A stretch of 64,000 nucleotides of DNA from Bradyrhizobium sp. 1(2017) (GTDB taxonomy: Bacteria > Pseudomonadota > Alphaproteobacteria > Rhizobiales > Xanthobacteraceae), in NCBI RefSeq assembly GCF_011602485.2, contig NZ_CP050022.2:2562001-2626000 (forward strand). Reading direction: 5' to 3'. The position numbers were made by a program, and so were the translations under genes. Below the pieces are notes generated by a model. That model was not told where the DNA came from. It searched no databases and saw nothing but the letters and a program-made list of their open reading frames with translations. Shown here in pieces: positions 44,036-52,764 of the stretch (position 1 is the first letter of the stretch; every line of letters begins with the position of its first letter).

Positions 44036-45256
44036 CTACATCGCCTTTCCGAGCAGAAATGGCAACTGGCGGGGGCCTCTCACCGTGCCTTGCGACCAGG
44101 TCACGCTGCCTGCCGGATCAAGGGTGAAGTCTGGAATCCGCTTCAGCCATTCCTCCAGCGCAACCTGCATTTCCATGCGCGCAAGGTTGGAACCGACACA
44201 GCGGTGGATGCCGAGGCCGAAGGCGGCGTGTCGGTTCTCGCGGCGGTCGATCACGACTTTGTCAGCGTCCGGAAACATCTTCGGATCGCGGTTCGCAGCC
44301 GGGAAAGACAACAGAACCATGTTGCCCGCCTTCACGGGACAGCCCGAGATCGTGGTCTCCTTGACCACTTCGCGGGCCATCGTCACCGGCGAATAGGCAC
44401 GCAGCAGCTCTTCCACGGCGGTCGGGATCAATCCGGGCTCCGCGATCAGGCGCTCACGATCGGCCGGAGTTTTCGCAAGATGCCAGAGCGAGGAGCCGAT
44501 CGCGCTCCAGGTGGTATCGATGCCGGCGATCAGGAGCAGGCGCAGCGAGCCCAGCACGTGGGACTCCTCGAGTGGATTGCCTTCCTTGTCCCTGGCATTC
44601 ATCAAGTAGGAGATCAGGTCATCGGTCGGCTTGGTCTTGCGTGTCTCGATGTGAGCGCTGAAATAGGCGCTCATTTCCTGGACGGCCTGGAGCAGCTTGG
44701 TCTCGTCCTTGATGCCGAGCTCCAGGATCATGTGGATCCAGTTGACGAAGAGGTCGCTGTCGCTTTCGGGAATGCCGAGCATGTGCGCGATCGCGCGCAC
44801 CGGAATGTGCTTCGAGTAGCGCGCAGCCGCGTCCACGTTCTTCTCGGCGATGAACCCGTCGATCAGCTCGTTGCAGATGGCGCGGACCCGGGGCTCGAGC
44901 TTCTTCATCGCGTCCGGCGTGAACGGCGGCAGCAGCAATTGCTTGGCCGGCTTGTGCACGGGCGGGTCGGAGGTGATCGGCGGAGCCGCGTTCCTTGCGA
45001 TCTCGGGACGCACGTCGCGGACGATGATGCGGCGCGAGGAGAAATGCTCGGTATCGTTCGCGATCTCGCGGACCGCCTCATAGGTGGTCGGCAGGTAGCA
45101 GCCGAGGAAGCGTTTCGTATGCACGACGGGGCTCGCGGCGCGCAGCTCGTCCCAGATCGAGAAGGGATCGTCGGTCCATTGCGGATCGGTGTGGTCGAAA
45201 TCGTGGACCCAGTCGGTCACGGGCGGATGAGCGGCGGGCTGGCTGACGTCGGACAT
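44036..45256 (-). CDS. Cytochrome P450 (class I, soluble)
   Basis: 406 residues. I-helix motif LLIAGIDTTWSAIG, the ExxR region in AVEELLRAYSPV, and the haem loop FGLGIHRCVGSNLAR with ligand Cys353. A bacterial class I P450 that needs a separate ferredoxin and reductase; the ferredoxin gene is 59 bases upstream on the same strand. The ATG at 45256 (MSDVSQPAAHPPV) is chosen; the frame extends upstream without P450 character. Substrate unknown; alkyl, terpene or aromatic compounds are typical of such enzymes. Confidence 0.92.
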   Translation of the reverse strand: MSDVSQPAAHPPVTDWVHDFDHTDPQWTDDPFSIWDELRAASPVVHTKRFLGCYLPTTYEAVREIANDTEHFSSRRIIVRDVRPEIARNAAPPITSDPPVHKPAKQLLLPPFTPDAMKKLEPRVRAICNELIDGFIAEKNVDAAARYSKHIPVRAIAHMLGIPESDSDLFVNWIHMILELGIKDETKLLQAVQEMSAYFSAHIETRKTKPTDDLISYLMNARDKEGNPLEESHVLGSLRLLLIAGIDTTWSAIGSSLWHLAKTPADRERLIAEPGLIPTAVEELLRAYSPVTMAREVVKETTISGCPVKAGNMVLLSFPAANRDPKMFPDADKVVIDRRENRHAAFGLGIHRCVGSNLARMEMQVALEEWLKRIPDFTLDPAGSVTWSQGTVRGPRQLPFLLGKAM

Positions 45257-45315
45257 CTCGGAATCCTCAGGGGCTCGTGTTCGCTGAAGGCAACGCACAA
45301 CGCGTAGATAGCGTG

Positions 45316-45525
45316 CTACTCCTCGATCACATCGATGGCGATTTCCGGACAATTGGACTTGGCGAGCCAGGCCTTGTCTTCCAGACCCGGCGGAACCGTG
45401 CCGTCTCCGGCTTCATGGGCGTTGCCGTATTCGTCGAGCTCGAACAGCTCCGGCGCGAGCGCCTTGCAGCGGGCGTGCCCCTGGCATTTGTCGGCATCGA
45501 CATGAACCTTCAGTCGCTCTGCCAT
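45316..45525 (-). CDS. 3Fe-4S-type ferredoxin (P450 redox partner)
   Basis: 69 residues. Cysteines at 14, 20 and 59 with CQGHARC and NCPE show the single-cluster ferredoxin of actinobacterial and rhizobial P450 systems, where His17 replaces the second cysteine of the usual CxxC, giving a 3Fe-4S cluster. It would carry electrons to the P450 encoded downstream; no ferredoxin reductase gene is nearby. ATG at 45525. Divergent from the TetR gene. Confidence 0.9.
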   Translation of the reverse strand: MAERLKVHVDADKCQGHARCKALAPELFELDEYGNAHEAGDGTVPPGLEDKAWLAKSNCPEIAIDVIEE

Positions 45526-45659
45526 TGCGGCTTCCTCGGTCGTGTGCGCGGGGCCCGAAGGCGGCGCGGTTCCTCATCTGGGCTTTGTCTAAGTTATATC
45601 CTATTACATTCGCGGCAGGCTTTCCCTGTCAAGCGCAAACTTATAGGCTTCGCTTCAAC
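45526..45659. promoter_or_regulatory. Divergent promoter region of ferredoxin-P450 and TetR genes
   Basis: 134 bases. An AT-rich block (CTAAGTTATATCCTATTACATT, 45589-45610) fits one of the promoters, and AAACTTATAGG (45638-45648) resembles part of it in inverted orientation. No perfect palindrome is seen, so the TetR site is only suspected. Confidence 0.35.
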
Positions 45660-46307
45660 ATGCGTTCACAACTCGCTCGCAAGCCCGAGAAGACCTACCA
45701 CCATGGTGATCTCCGCGATGCCTTGGTCAAGGCTGCACTGCGTGAAGCGGAACGGGGCGGCGCCGAGGCGATCAGCATCAAAGCGCTGGCCAAGCAGCTC
45801 GGCGTTTCCCAGCCGGCGCCATATCGACATTTTGCCGACCGCGAGGCCTTGCTCGCGGCGGTGACGGCCGAGGCATTCCGGCAGCTCAGCGCAATTCTGC
45901 GCGAGGCGATGGCTGGGACGGCGAAGCAATCGAAGCTGTCGCGGCTCGCGCTGGCGACGCTCGATTTCGGCCTGCGTCGCAATGGTGTCTACCGGCTGAT
46001 GTTCGCCTCGCGCACCGTATCCTGTGCGGCCAAGGGCAGCGAGCTGCACGAAGCCACGCGCGAGACCTTTGCGCTCGTGATTGAGGCCCTGGAGGCTCCG
46101 GCGGTCGGATACCTGCGCGAGCGGCAGGCGCTCAAGATCTGGGCGGCCTTGCATGGCGTGGTGATGCTGGCCGAGCAGGGCCTGTTCACAGGCGAGGCGG
46201 CGCATGCCACACGCGAGGAACTGGTCGAGGACTTTGTCAGCGAAACGAAGGCCGCTCTGGCCGTTGCGATCAGGGATGCCCGCCGTCGGAAAAAGGCTGA
46301 CGCTTAA
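45660..46307 (+). CDS. TetR/AcrR family transcriptional regulator
   Basis: 215 residues. The N-terminal helix-turn-helix is AISIKALAKQLGVSQPAPYRHFADREALL (residues about 37-65) and the C-terminal part is a helical ligand-binding domain of the TetR C-terminal type 11/13 kind. Being divergent from the ferredoxin-P450 pair with 134 AT-rich bases in between, it probably represses those genes until the P450 substrate or a related lipid binds. The ATG at 45660 is chosen because the longer frame has no HTH-family similarity. It overlaps the racemase-like gene tail-to-tail by four bases. Confidence 0.9.
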   Translation: MRSQLARKPEKTYHHGDLRDALVKAALREAERGGAEAISIKALAKQLGVSQPAPYRHFADREALLAAVTAEAFRQLSAILREAMAGTAKQSKLSRLALATLDFGLRRNGVYRLMFASRTVSCAAKGSELHEATRETFALVIEALEAPAVGYLRERQALKIWAALHGVVMLAEQGLFTGEAAHATREELVEDFVSETKAALAVAIRDARRRKKADA

Positions 46308-46942
46308 GCCTTCGCCTTCAGCAGCTTCATCAGCTTGTCGACGGCACTGTCAGGCGTGGTCACGACGGGGCGGCCGGTGGCTTCGCTGACCAGCGGCGCG
46401 GTCGCGGCGATGCTGAACTGAGCAAGCGCAATGACATCGCAATCGCGCAAATCGCGCGAAGCTTCTGCGATCAGCCGGTCGTGCGTGGCGCGGTCGCCGC
46501 GATCGAGTGCCGCCAGCGCCCCCTCGGCGAGTTTCGGTACGATCTCGACGGTGGTGGGAAACTCCGGCGGCATCGAGACCAGGGTCGGCCGGAAGGTCGA
46601 GAGCAGGCCGATGCGCTTGCCCATGGTCAAGGCGCGTTCGATCATCGCCTCGTTCGGCTTCAGCACCGGCATCGGCGCATGTGCGCGCGCAACCGCCTCG
46701 ATGCATGGACCGAAGGCCGAGCAGGTGAATAAGATCCCGTCCGCTCCGGTCGCTGCGGCGTAATCGCCGAGCGCGAGGAAGCGCTCGGTCATGGCGTCGG
46801 TGAGCGCGCCGTCGCGCGCGAGGTCCGCCGACAGGCTGTCGTCGAGCAGGTTCATCAGCCGCGCCTCGGGCCACGCGGTCGCGAACGCCGCCTCGATCGG
46901 CGCGACGGAGTGCTTGAGGGCGTGGATGAGGGTGATACGCAT
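46304..46942 (-). CDS. Aspartate/glutamate/hydantoin racemase-family protein
   Basis: 212 residues. The first catalytic-cysteine region is present as DGILFTCSAFGPCIEAV near residue 75. The second, usually a GCT motif, reads VIALAQFSIAAT here with no cysteine, so two-base racemisation is unlikely and another role such as decarboxylase or isomerase should be considered. A GGGAGAAGAG precedes the ATG at 46942. It lies downstream of aapJ beyond a hairpin and belongs to the minus-strand amino-acid cluster. Confidence 0.78.
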   Translation of the reverse strand: MRITLIHALKHSVAPIEAAFATAWPEARLMNLLDDSLSADLARDGALTDAMTERFLALGDYAAATGADGILFTCSAFGPCIEAVARAHAPMPVLKPNEAMIERALTMGKRIGLLSTFRPTLVSMPPEFPTTVEIVPKLAEGALAALDRGDRATHDRLIAEASRDLRDCDVIALAQFSIAATAPLVSEATGRPVVTTPDSAVDKLMKLLKAKA

Positions 46943-46955
46943 GGATATCTCTTCT

Positions 46956-46981
46956 CCCTCTCCCCGCAAGCGGGGAGAGGG
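46956..46981. repeat. Perfect hairpin between aapJ and the racemase-like gene
   Basis: CCCTCTCCCCG-CAAG-CGGGGAGAGGG is an eleven-base perfect stem with a four-base loop. It starts 23 bases after the aapJ stop. No T-run follows on the minus strand (GAGAAGAGATATCC), so it looks like an RNA stabiliser or weak terminator. It is a repeat type I remember from rhizobial intergenic DNA. Confidence 0.65.
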
Positions 46982-47003
46982 CCAGCAGGGAGATGCAAAC
47001 TCC

Positions 47004-48017
47004 TTACTTGAACGGAATGGCGTACATCAAGCCGCCTTTGCTCCAGAGGCCATTGAGGCCGCGATCGAGCTTGAGCGGGCTCGCCTTGCCGACATTGCGC
47101 TCGTAGATCTCGCCGTAATTGCCGGTGGCCTTGATCGCCGTGACCAGCCATTTGTTGTCGAGCCCGAGCCGCGAGCCGAGATCGCCGGAGGCCCCCAACA
47201 GCCGCTGGATCGCGGGGGTCTGCGACTTCGCCATCTCGTCGACATTGGCTTGCGTGACGCCGAGCTCTTCGGCCTCGACCAGGCCGTAATGCAGCCAGGT
47301 GATGATGTCGCTCCAGACCTCGTCGCCGTTGCGGGTGAAGGGGCCGAGCGGCTCCTTGCTGATGGTCTGCGGCAGCACGACGTAGTCGGCCGGGTTCGGT
47401 GCCGCGGTCGTCACCGCGCCGGCGAGCGCGGAGGCGTCCTGGGTCATGGCATCGCAGCGGCCGCCGAAGAAGGTCTGGTACATGGTGTCGACGCGGTCGA
47501 ATACCAGCGGCTTCCAGTCGATCCCGTTGGCGCGGCCGTAATCGCCCAGCGTGACCTCATGCGTGGTACCCTGCGCGACGCAGACGGTAGCGCCCTTGAG
47601 GTCCTTCAGCTCCTTCACGCCGAGGTCCTTCTTCACGACAAAACCCTGGCCGTCGTAGAAGTTGATCGGACCCTGGCGGAGGCCCAGCGTGACGCCGCGC
47701 AAATAGGTTTGGGTCGAGTTGCGGTAGAGCACGTCGATTTCGCCGGATTGCAGCGCGGTGAAGCGGTTCTGCGCGGTCAGCGAGACGTAACGCACCTTGT
47801 TGGGATCACCGAGGACGCCGGCTGCGAGCGCGCGGCAATAGTCGACGTCGAGGCCCTTGTAATTGCCCTGCGAGTCCGGCGCAGAAAAGCCGGCAAAGCC
47901 GGCGCTCACGCCGCACACCAGCGTGCTGCGGCCCTTCACCGTGTCGAGCGTCGCGGCCGACGCGACGACCGTCGATGCCGCGAGCACGCCGGCTACGATA
48001 ACCACTTTCCTCATCAT
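47004..48017 (-). CDS. aapJ: Amino-acid ABC transporter solute-binding protein, AapJ type
   Basis: 337 residues with a signal peptide (MMRKVVIVAGVLAASTVVASA, then ATLDTVK). The family 3 binding-protein motifs are VKGRSTLVCGVSAGFAGFSA at the mature N-terminus and LDVDYCRALAAGVLGDP. This is the AapJ/YhdW branch for general L-amino acids. The permeases lie 2.3 kb away on the opposite strand (50343-52642), divergently arranged around a RpiR regulator. Cotranscribed with the aminotransferase gene, 12 bases upstream. Confidence 0.9.
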   Translation of the reverse strand: MMRKVVIVAGVLAASTVVASAATLDTVKGRSTLVCGVSAGFAGFSAPDSQGNYKGLDVDYCRALAAGVLGDPNKVRYVSLTAQNRFTALQSGEIDVLYRNSTQTYLRGVTLGLRQGPINFYDGQGFVVKKDLGVKELKDLKGATVCVAQGTTHEVTLGDYGRANGIDWKPLVFDRVDTMYQTFFGGRCDAMTQDASALAGAVTTAAPNPADYVVLPQTISKEPLGPFTRNGDEVWSDIITWLHYGLVEAEELGVTQANVDEMAKSQTPAIQRLLGASGDLGSRLGLDNKWLVTAIKATGNYGEIYERNVGKASPLKLDRGLNGLWSKGGLMYAIPFK

Positions 48018-48029
48018 GCTACTCTCCCC

Positions 48030-49379
48030 TCAGTGATTGACACGACGCAACACGTTGTCGACGGCCGTGCCGAGCCTGTCGACGATCAGGTCGATCTCGT
48101 CCGCGGACGCGATATAGGGCGGCGCCAGCAGCACGTGATCGCCGCGCACCCCGTCGACGGTTCCGCCGCCGGGATAGCAGCCGAGCCCGTTGGCGAGCGC
48201 CTCCGCCTTGATTTTCTGGTGTAGCTTGAGGGCCGGATCGAACGAGGTGCGGCTGGCGCGATCGGCGACGAGCTCGATGGCCCAGAACAGTCCGCGGCCC
48301 CTGATGTCGCCGACGTGGCGATGATTGCCGAAGCGTTCGGTCAGCCGTTGCTCGAGTTGCCGCCCGCGCTCCCTGACGCGATCGAGCAGACCGTCCTCGC
48401 TGATCACGTTTTGCACCGCAAGCGCGGCTGCGCAGGCGAGCGGATGCGCCAGATAGGTATGGCCGTGCTGGAACGCGCCCGAGCCGGCGCGGATGGTGTC
48501 GATGATCTTGCCGCTCGCCAGCATCGCGCCGATCGGCTGATAGCCGCCGCCGAGCCCCTTCGCGATGGCCTGGATGTCGGGCGCGACACCTTCCTGCTCC
48601 CAGGCATGCGTCGTGCCGGTGCGCCCCATGCCGGACATGACTTCGTCGAGGATGAGAAGTGCGCCATGCCGGTCGCAGACCTCGCGGACCGCCCTGAAGT
48701 AGCCGTCCGGCGCGGTCACGGCGCCGGCTGTGGCGCCGACGACGGGCTCGGCGAGGAATGCGGCGACCGTACCGGGGCCAAGCCGCTGGAACTCGGCTTC
48801 GAGCTCGGCGGCAAGCCGCGCCACGAATTGCGCGTCGGATTCACTATCGTGCTTCTCGTGATAGGCGAAAGCCGGCGTCACATGGCTGAATGCCGCGGAG
48901 AGCAGCGGCGCATAGGGCGCACGCCGCCAGGCATTGCCGCCGGCGGCCAGCGCGCCGAGCGTGTTGCCGTGATAGCTCTGCCGCCGCGCGATGAAGTGTT
49001 GCCGCTGCGGCTCGCCGCGCTCGATGAAGTATTGCCGCGCCAGCTTGATGCTGGCCTCGATTGCTTCCGATCCGCCGCTGACGAAATAGGCGTAGGCGAG
49101 GCCGCCGGGCTCGTGTCCGACCAGCGTCTCTGCCAGCGCCTCCGCCGGCTCGGAGGAGAAGAAAGCGGTATGCGCGTAAGCCAGCGTCGAGGCCTGCTTC
49201 GCCATCGCCGCGATCACGCGCGGATGCTGGTGGCCGAGGCAGGAGACCGCCGCGCCGCCGGAGGCATCGATGATGCGTCGTCCGTCCTCGGCGAAGAGAT
49301 AGACGCCTTCGCCGCCGATCGCCTTGGGTGGCGTCTCGCGCAACGAACGGTGCAGCACGCGGCTGATACGGGCGGCCAT
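48030..49379 (-). CDS. Class III PLP-dependent aminotransferase
   Basis: 449 residues. PLP lysine Lys274 in AIAKGLGGGYQPIGAML, the phosphate-binding SGGSEAIEASIKLARQY, and LLILDEVMSGMGRTGTTHAWE with the conserved aspartate. The family transfers omega or alpha amino groups, for example from omega-amino acids, beta-alanine or taurine to pyruvate. Sits between the RpiR regulator (3 bases upstream) and aapJ (12 downstream), so it very likely uses an amino compound imported by that transporter. Confidence 0.9.
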   Translation of the reverse strand: MAARISRVLHRSLRETPPKAIGGEGVYLFAEDGRRIIDASGGAAVSCLGHQHPRVIAAMAKQASTLAYAHTAFFSSEPAEALAETLVGHEPGGLAYAYFVSGGSEAIEASIKLARQYFIERGEPQRQHFIARRQSYHGNTLGALAAGGNAWRRAPYAPLLSAAFSHVTPAFAYHEKHDSESDAQFVARLAAELEAEFQRLGPGTVAAFLAEPVVGATAGAVTAPDGYFRAVREVCDRHGALLILDEVMSGMGRTGTTHAWEQEGVAPDIQAIAKGLGGGYQPIGAMLASGKIIDTIRAGSGAFQHGHTYLAHPLACAAALAVQNVISEDGLLDRVRERGRQLEQRLTERFGNHRHVGDIRGRGLFWAIELVADRASRTSFDPALKLHQKIKAEALANGLGCYPGGGTVDGVRGDHVLLAPPYIASADEIDLIVDRLGTAVDNVLRRVNH

Positions 49380-49382
49380 GGG

Positions 49383-50255
49383 TCAACCTTTCTCCGGGAC
49401 GTAAGTGGAGGCCGCCGCGAGCCGCGCCTCGGTATTTTCCAGCCGCTTCTTTGCCGCCACGCCGCCGAGCGAAAACGTGACCGCCGCGAGCGACTGTGCG
49501 ATCGCGATCGCCCCGGTGAGGCTCGGAAAGAAGCCGGGAGAAGAGGCCGCCTCGAACAGCAGCACGTGGTCGGCGCCCTCGGCCATCGGTGCCGAGAGGC
49601 TGTCCGCGATCGCGATCAACGTTGCCCCGGCGCGATAGGCGGCCTGGGCGACGCGGACGCTCGCATGCGTGTAGGGCAGGAAGCCGATGACGATGACGGC
49701 CTCTCCGGGCTGGAACGCACCGAGATCGAGGTCATCGGGCCCGGACGTGCCGACGATTTGCACCTGTTCGGGCCGGAACAGGCGCAGCTCGTAGTTCAGC
49801 AATTCCGCGACGCTGCGGCAGCTTCGATAGCCTGCAATCCATATCCGCCTGGCGTCGTGCAGCGCGCGAGCCGCTTCCGCAATCGGTTGCGCCGGGATCC
49901 GTGGCAGGCCGGCGGCTTCTGCCTCGAGCTTGTCGGTGATGAGCGCGACATCGGCGTTCGGCCCGTGGCGACGGCCTTTCGTGCGGCCGGAGAAGGGCGC
50001 GATCTGCGACGGTCGCCGCGCCTCGGTCAGCGCCGCGCGCAATTCCTCCCAGCCGGAATAGCCGATCGCCTTGGCAAGCCGCGTGAACGCGGCTGGATCG
50101 GCACCGGCTTCCGCCGCGAGATCGCGCATCGAACGGGTGGTGGCGTCGTAGTCGTTGGCGGCGACGAAGCGCCCGACCTCCTGCAAGCGCATCGGGAGCG
50201 ATGGCAATGCAATGCGTAGTTCGCTCAGCGGCGAGGTTTTCGCGGGCTCGGCCAT
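49383..50255 (-). CDS. MurR/RpiR family transcriptional regulator
   Basis: 290 residues. The N-terminal RpiR helix-turn-helix contains MRDLAAEAGADPAAFTRLAKAIGYSGWEELR (shown in part), and the C-terminal SIS domain (about 125-260) includes IWIAGYRSCRSVAELLNYEL. SIS domains usually sense sugar phosphates, but this subgroup sits with amino-acid genes. It is the first gene of the leftward run and divergent from the aapQ gene. The inverted repeat TGTTGCA-N15-TGCAACA just upstream is the probable operator. Confidence 0.9.
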   Translation of the reverse strand: MAEPAKTSPLSELRIALPSLPMRLQEVGRFVAANDYDATTRSMRDLAAEAGADPAAFTRLAKAIGYSGWEELRAALTEARRPSQIAPFSGRTKGRRHGPNADVALITDKLEAEAAGLPRIPAQPIAEAARALHDARRIWIAGYRSCRSVAELLNYELRLFRPEQVQIVGTSGPDDLDLGAFQPGEAVIVIGFLPYTHASVRVAQAAYRAGATLIAIADSLSAPMAEGADHVLLFEAASSPGFFPSLTGAIAIAQSLAAVTFSLGGVAAKKRLENTEARLAAASTYVPEKG

Positions 50256-50263
50256 GAAACATT

Positions 50264-50292
50264 TGTTGCATGAATTGGATATTGGTGCAACA
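50264..50292. promoter_or_regulatory. Inverted repeat operator between RpiR regulator and aapQ
   Basis: TGTTGCA (50264-50270) and TGCAACA (50286-50292) form a perfect inverted repeat with a 15-base centre, giving 22 bases between arm starts, about two helical turns. It lies nine bases upstream of the RpiR start codon and about 50 bases before aapQ, so it could control both directions. Confidence 0.6.
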
Positions 50293-50342
50293 GTTGACGC
50301 ACGCTGCCGGAAATCGCTGCTTTTGAGAAGGGTTTTTGTGCT

Positions 50343-51530
50343 GTGACCTCAGATGCGCCGAGACCGCCGCCGCGCCGCCGCTTCTTCGGAGCCTTCGGGC
50401 GTCGCGAGCTGAAGGGGCTGTTCTGGCAGGTTCTGGTGGTCGGCATCGCGGTTGCGGTCGTCGCCTTCCTCTGGTCCAACACCGTCACCAATCTCTCGGC
50501 CCGCCGCATCACGACCGGCTTTGCCTTTCTGGGCCGAGAGGCCGGCATGCCCATCGCGGACAGCCTGCTCGCCTACAGTCCGAAAGACACTTATCTCTGG
50601 GCCTTCGTCGTCGGCATCGCCAACACCTTGCGCGTCGCCGTGATCGGTATCGTGCTTGCGACGATCTTGGGCACACTGATCGGCATCTCGCGCCTGTCGG
50701 CTAACTGGCTGTTGTCGCGGCTCGCAGCCGTCTATGTCGAGACGCTTCGCGACATCCCACTGCTGCTTCAGCTCCTGTTCTGGTACGTGTTGATGCAGGC
50801 GCTGCCGGCGGCACGCACCGCGTGGCGACCGGTCGAGGGCGTATTCCTGTCCAACCGCGGCCTGATCCTGCCGGCGGTCCCGGTTGGCCCGCCGCAGCTC
50901 TCAGTGCTCGGCACAGCGGCGCTGGGGTGTGTGGTGCTCTATGTCATCCGGCGATGGCTGGTCACGCAGCAGATGCGCGACGGCAGGCCGCGGCCGGCAT
51001 GGCCCTTTGCGATGACGCTGCTGATTGCGCTGCCGGCGGTGGTGTCCGTGCTGCTCGGCGTATCCTGGACCATCGAGTGGCCCGAGTTGCGCGGCTTCAA
51101 CTTCGTCGGCGGGCTGACGTTGGCGCCGGAATATTTTGCGCTGCTGATCGCGCTCGTCACCTACACCTCGGCCTTCATCGCCGAGATCGTGCGTAGCGGC
51201 ATCCAGTCGGTGCCCCGTGGCCAGTGGGACGCCGCCAACGCGCTCGGCCTGCGCCGCAGCTTCATGCTGCGGCAGATCATCCTGCCGCAGGCGCTGCGCG
51301 TGATCGTGCCGCCGATGACGAGCCAATATCTCAATCTGACCAAGAACTCCTCGCTTGCGGTCGCGATCGGCTATCAGGACGTGGTCTCGATCGCCAACAC
51401 CACGCTGAACCAGACCGGGCAGGCGATCGAGGCGATCGCGCTGATCATGGCTGTGTTTCTGACCATCAGCCTCGGCATCAGCTTCTTCATGAACTGGTAC
51501 AATGCGCGGATCGCGCTGGTGGAGCGCTGA
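50343..51530 (+). CDS. aapQ: Amino-acid ABC transporter permease, AapQ type
   Basis: 395 residues, the long permease form typical of AapQ. A hydrophobic N-terminal helix follows a basic PPPRRRFFGAFGRRELKG, then about eight helices and the EAA-like loop GQWDAANALGLRRSFML. It forms the inner-membrane channel with AapM. A GTG start at 50343 gives MTSDAPRPPPRR. The aapM gene begins two bases after its stop. The ATPase that would normally follow (AapP) is not present in this window. Confidence 0.9.
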   Translation: MTSDAPRPPPRRRFFGAFGRRELKGLFWQVLVVGIAVAVVAFLWSNTVTNLSARRITTGFAFLGREAGMPIADSLLAYSPKDTYLWAFVVGIANTLRVAVIGIVLATILGTLIGISRLSANWLLSRLAAVYVETLRDIPLLLQLLFWYVLMQALPAARTAWRPVEGVFLSNRGLILPAVPVGPPQLSVLGTAALGCVVLYVIRRWLVTQQMRDGRPRPAWPFAMTLLIALPAVVSVLLGVSWTIEWPELRGFNFVGGLTLAPEYFALLIALVTYTSAFIAEIVRSGIQSVPRGQWDAANALGLRRSFMLRQIILPQALRVIVPPMTSQYLNLTKNSSLAVAIGYQDVVSIANTTLNQTGQAIEAIALIMAVFLTISLGISFFMNWYNARIALVER

Positions 51531-51532
51531 AG

Positions 51533-52642
51533 ATGACGGCGATCACCGACATCCCTGACGCACCGCGCGCCGCCCGCCGACCGCAAATTGGCAATCCGGT
51601 GCTGCGCTGGCTGCGGACCAATCTGTTCTCGTCGATTCCGAACGGCATTCTCACGGTCGTGCTGCTGGCGGTGCTCGGGAAGGGCGTGATCAGTTTCGTG
51701 CAATGGGGCATTGCCAATGCGGTCTGGCTCACGCCCGCGAACGATTCCAGTGCCTGCCGCGCGGTGCGCGGCCTCGGCGCGTGCTGGGCGATCGTCCCCG
51801 AAAAATACCGTTTCATCCTGTTCGGCACCTATCCGTTCGACGAGCAGTGGCGACCGGCATTGTCGGTCCTGCTGTTCATCGCGTTGTTCTATCTCTCGAC
51901 CCGCCGTGCCCTGTGGCGGCGCGAACTCGTTTTCCTCTGGATCGGTGCGCTCGCGCTGATCAGCGTGCTGATGTGGGGCGGGGTGCTCGGGCTCTCCTTC
52001 GTCTCGCAGGACCGCTGGGGCGGATTGCCGGTCACCCTGATCCTTGCGACCTTTGGTCTCGCGTTCGGCTTTCCCCTCGGTATCCTTGTCGCGCTCGGCC
52101 GGCGTTCAAAGTTGCCGGCAATCCGCTCGCTCAGCGTGCTCTATGTCGAGCTGATCCGCGGCGTGCCGCTGGTGAGCCTCTTGTTCATGGCGAGCGTGAT
52201 GTTCCCGCTGTTCATGCCCAGCGGATTCAACATCGACAAGCTGCTGCGGGCGCAGATCGCAATCATCCTATTCGCCGGCGCCTACCTCGCCGAAGTCATC
52301 CGCGGCGGTCTCCAGGCCGTGCCCCGGGGGCAATATGAGGCGGCCGACGCGCTCGGGCTCTCGTACTGGCGCAAGAATCGCCTGATCATCCTGCCGCAGG
52401 CGATCCGGCACGTCATCCCGCCGTTGGTCAATACCTTCATCGCCTTCTTCAAGGACACCAGCCTCGTGCTGATCATCGGCATCTTCGACCTGCTGACGAC
52501 GGCCAAGACGGCGATCATCGATCCCGCCTGGCAGCAGTTTTCGGTCGAGGTCTACATCTTCGTCGCCGCGATCTACTTTGTCTTTTGCTTTGCGATGTCG
52601 CGCTACAGCCGAAGCCTCGAGGCTCACTCCGGCGCGAGGTGA
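51533..52642 (+). CDS. aapM: Amino-acid ABC transporter permease, AapM type
   Basis: 369 residues. N-terminal helix after residue 35, then a periplasmic loop with WLTPANDSSACRAVRGLGACWA, a stretch characteristic of AapM, and the permease domain with the loop GQYEAADALGLSYW. It pairs with AapQ. The frame is open further upstream inside aapQ, but the ATG at 51533 gives the expected length. After it the cluster ends with no ATPase gene, so the system presumably shares one from elsewhere. Confidence 0.9.
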   Translation: MTAITDIPDAPRAARRPQIGNPVLRWLRTNLFSSIPNGILTVVLLAVLGKGVISFVQWGIANAVWLTPANDSSACRAVRGLGACWAIVPEKYRFILFGTYPFDEQWRPALSVLLFIALFYLSTRRALWRRELVFLWIGALALISVLMWGGVLGLSFVSQDRWGGLPVTLILATFGLAFGFPLGILVALGRRSKLPAIRSLSVLYVELIRGVPLVSLLFMASVMFPLFMPSGFNIDKLLRAQIAIILFAGAYLAEVIRGGLQAVPRGQYEAADALGLSYWRKNRLIILPQAIRHVIPPLVNTFIAFFKDTSLVLIIGIFDLLTTAKTAIIDPAWQQFSVEVYIFVAAIYFVFCFAMSRYSRSLEAHSGAR

Positions 52643-52764
52643 CCCTGGACGAGGGAATGCTTATGCGGCGCTTATAACGCGCCCCCGGATCCCGACTGGG
52701 AATCCTACATTGGGAAAGCCATCTCCTATTTGCTGATGGGGCTCAACAAGAGGCACGTCGAATC

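Noticed and set aside
42063..44396. A 777-codon plus-strand open frame opposite the sulfite-oxidase-like and MHS genes
   Set aside because: The minus-strand genes have clear family motifs, and this frame spans two genes and their junction, as shadows do in high-GC DNA.
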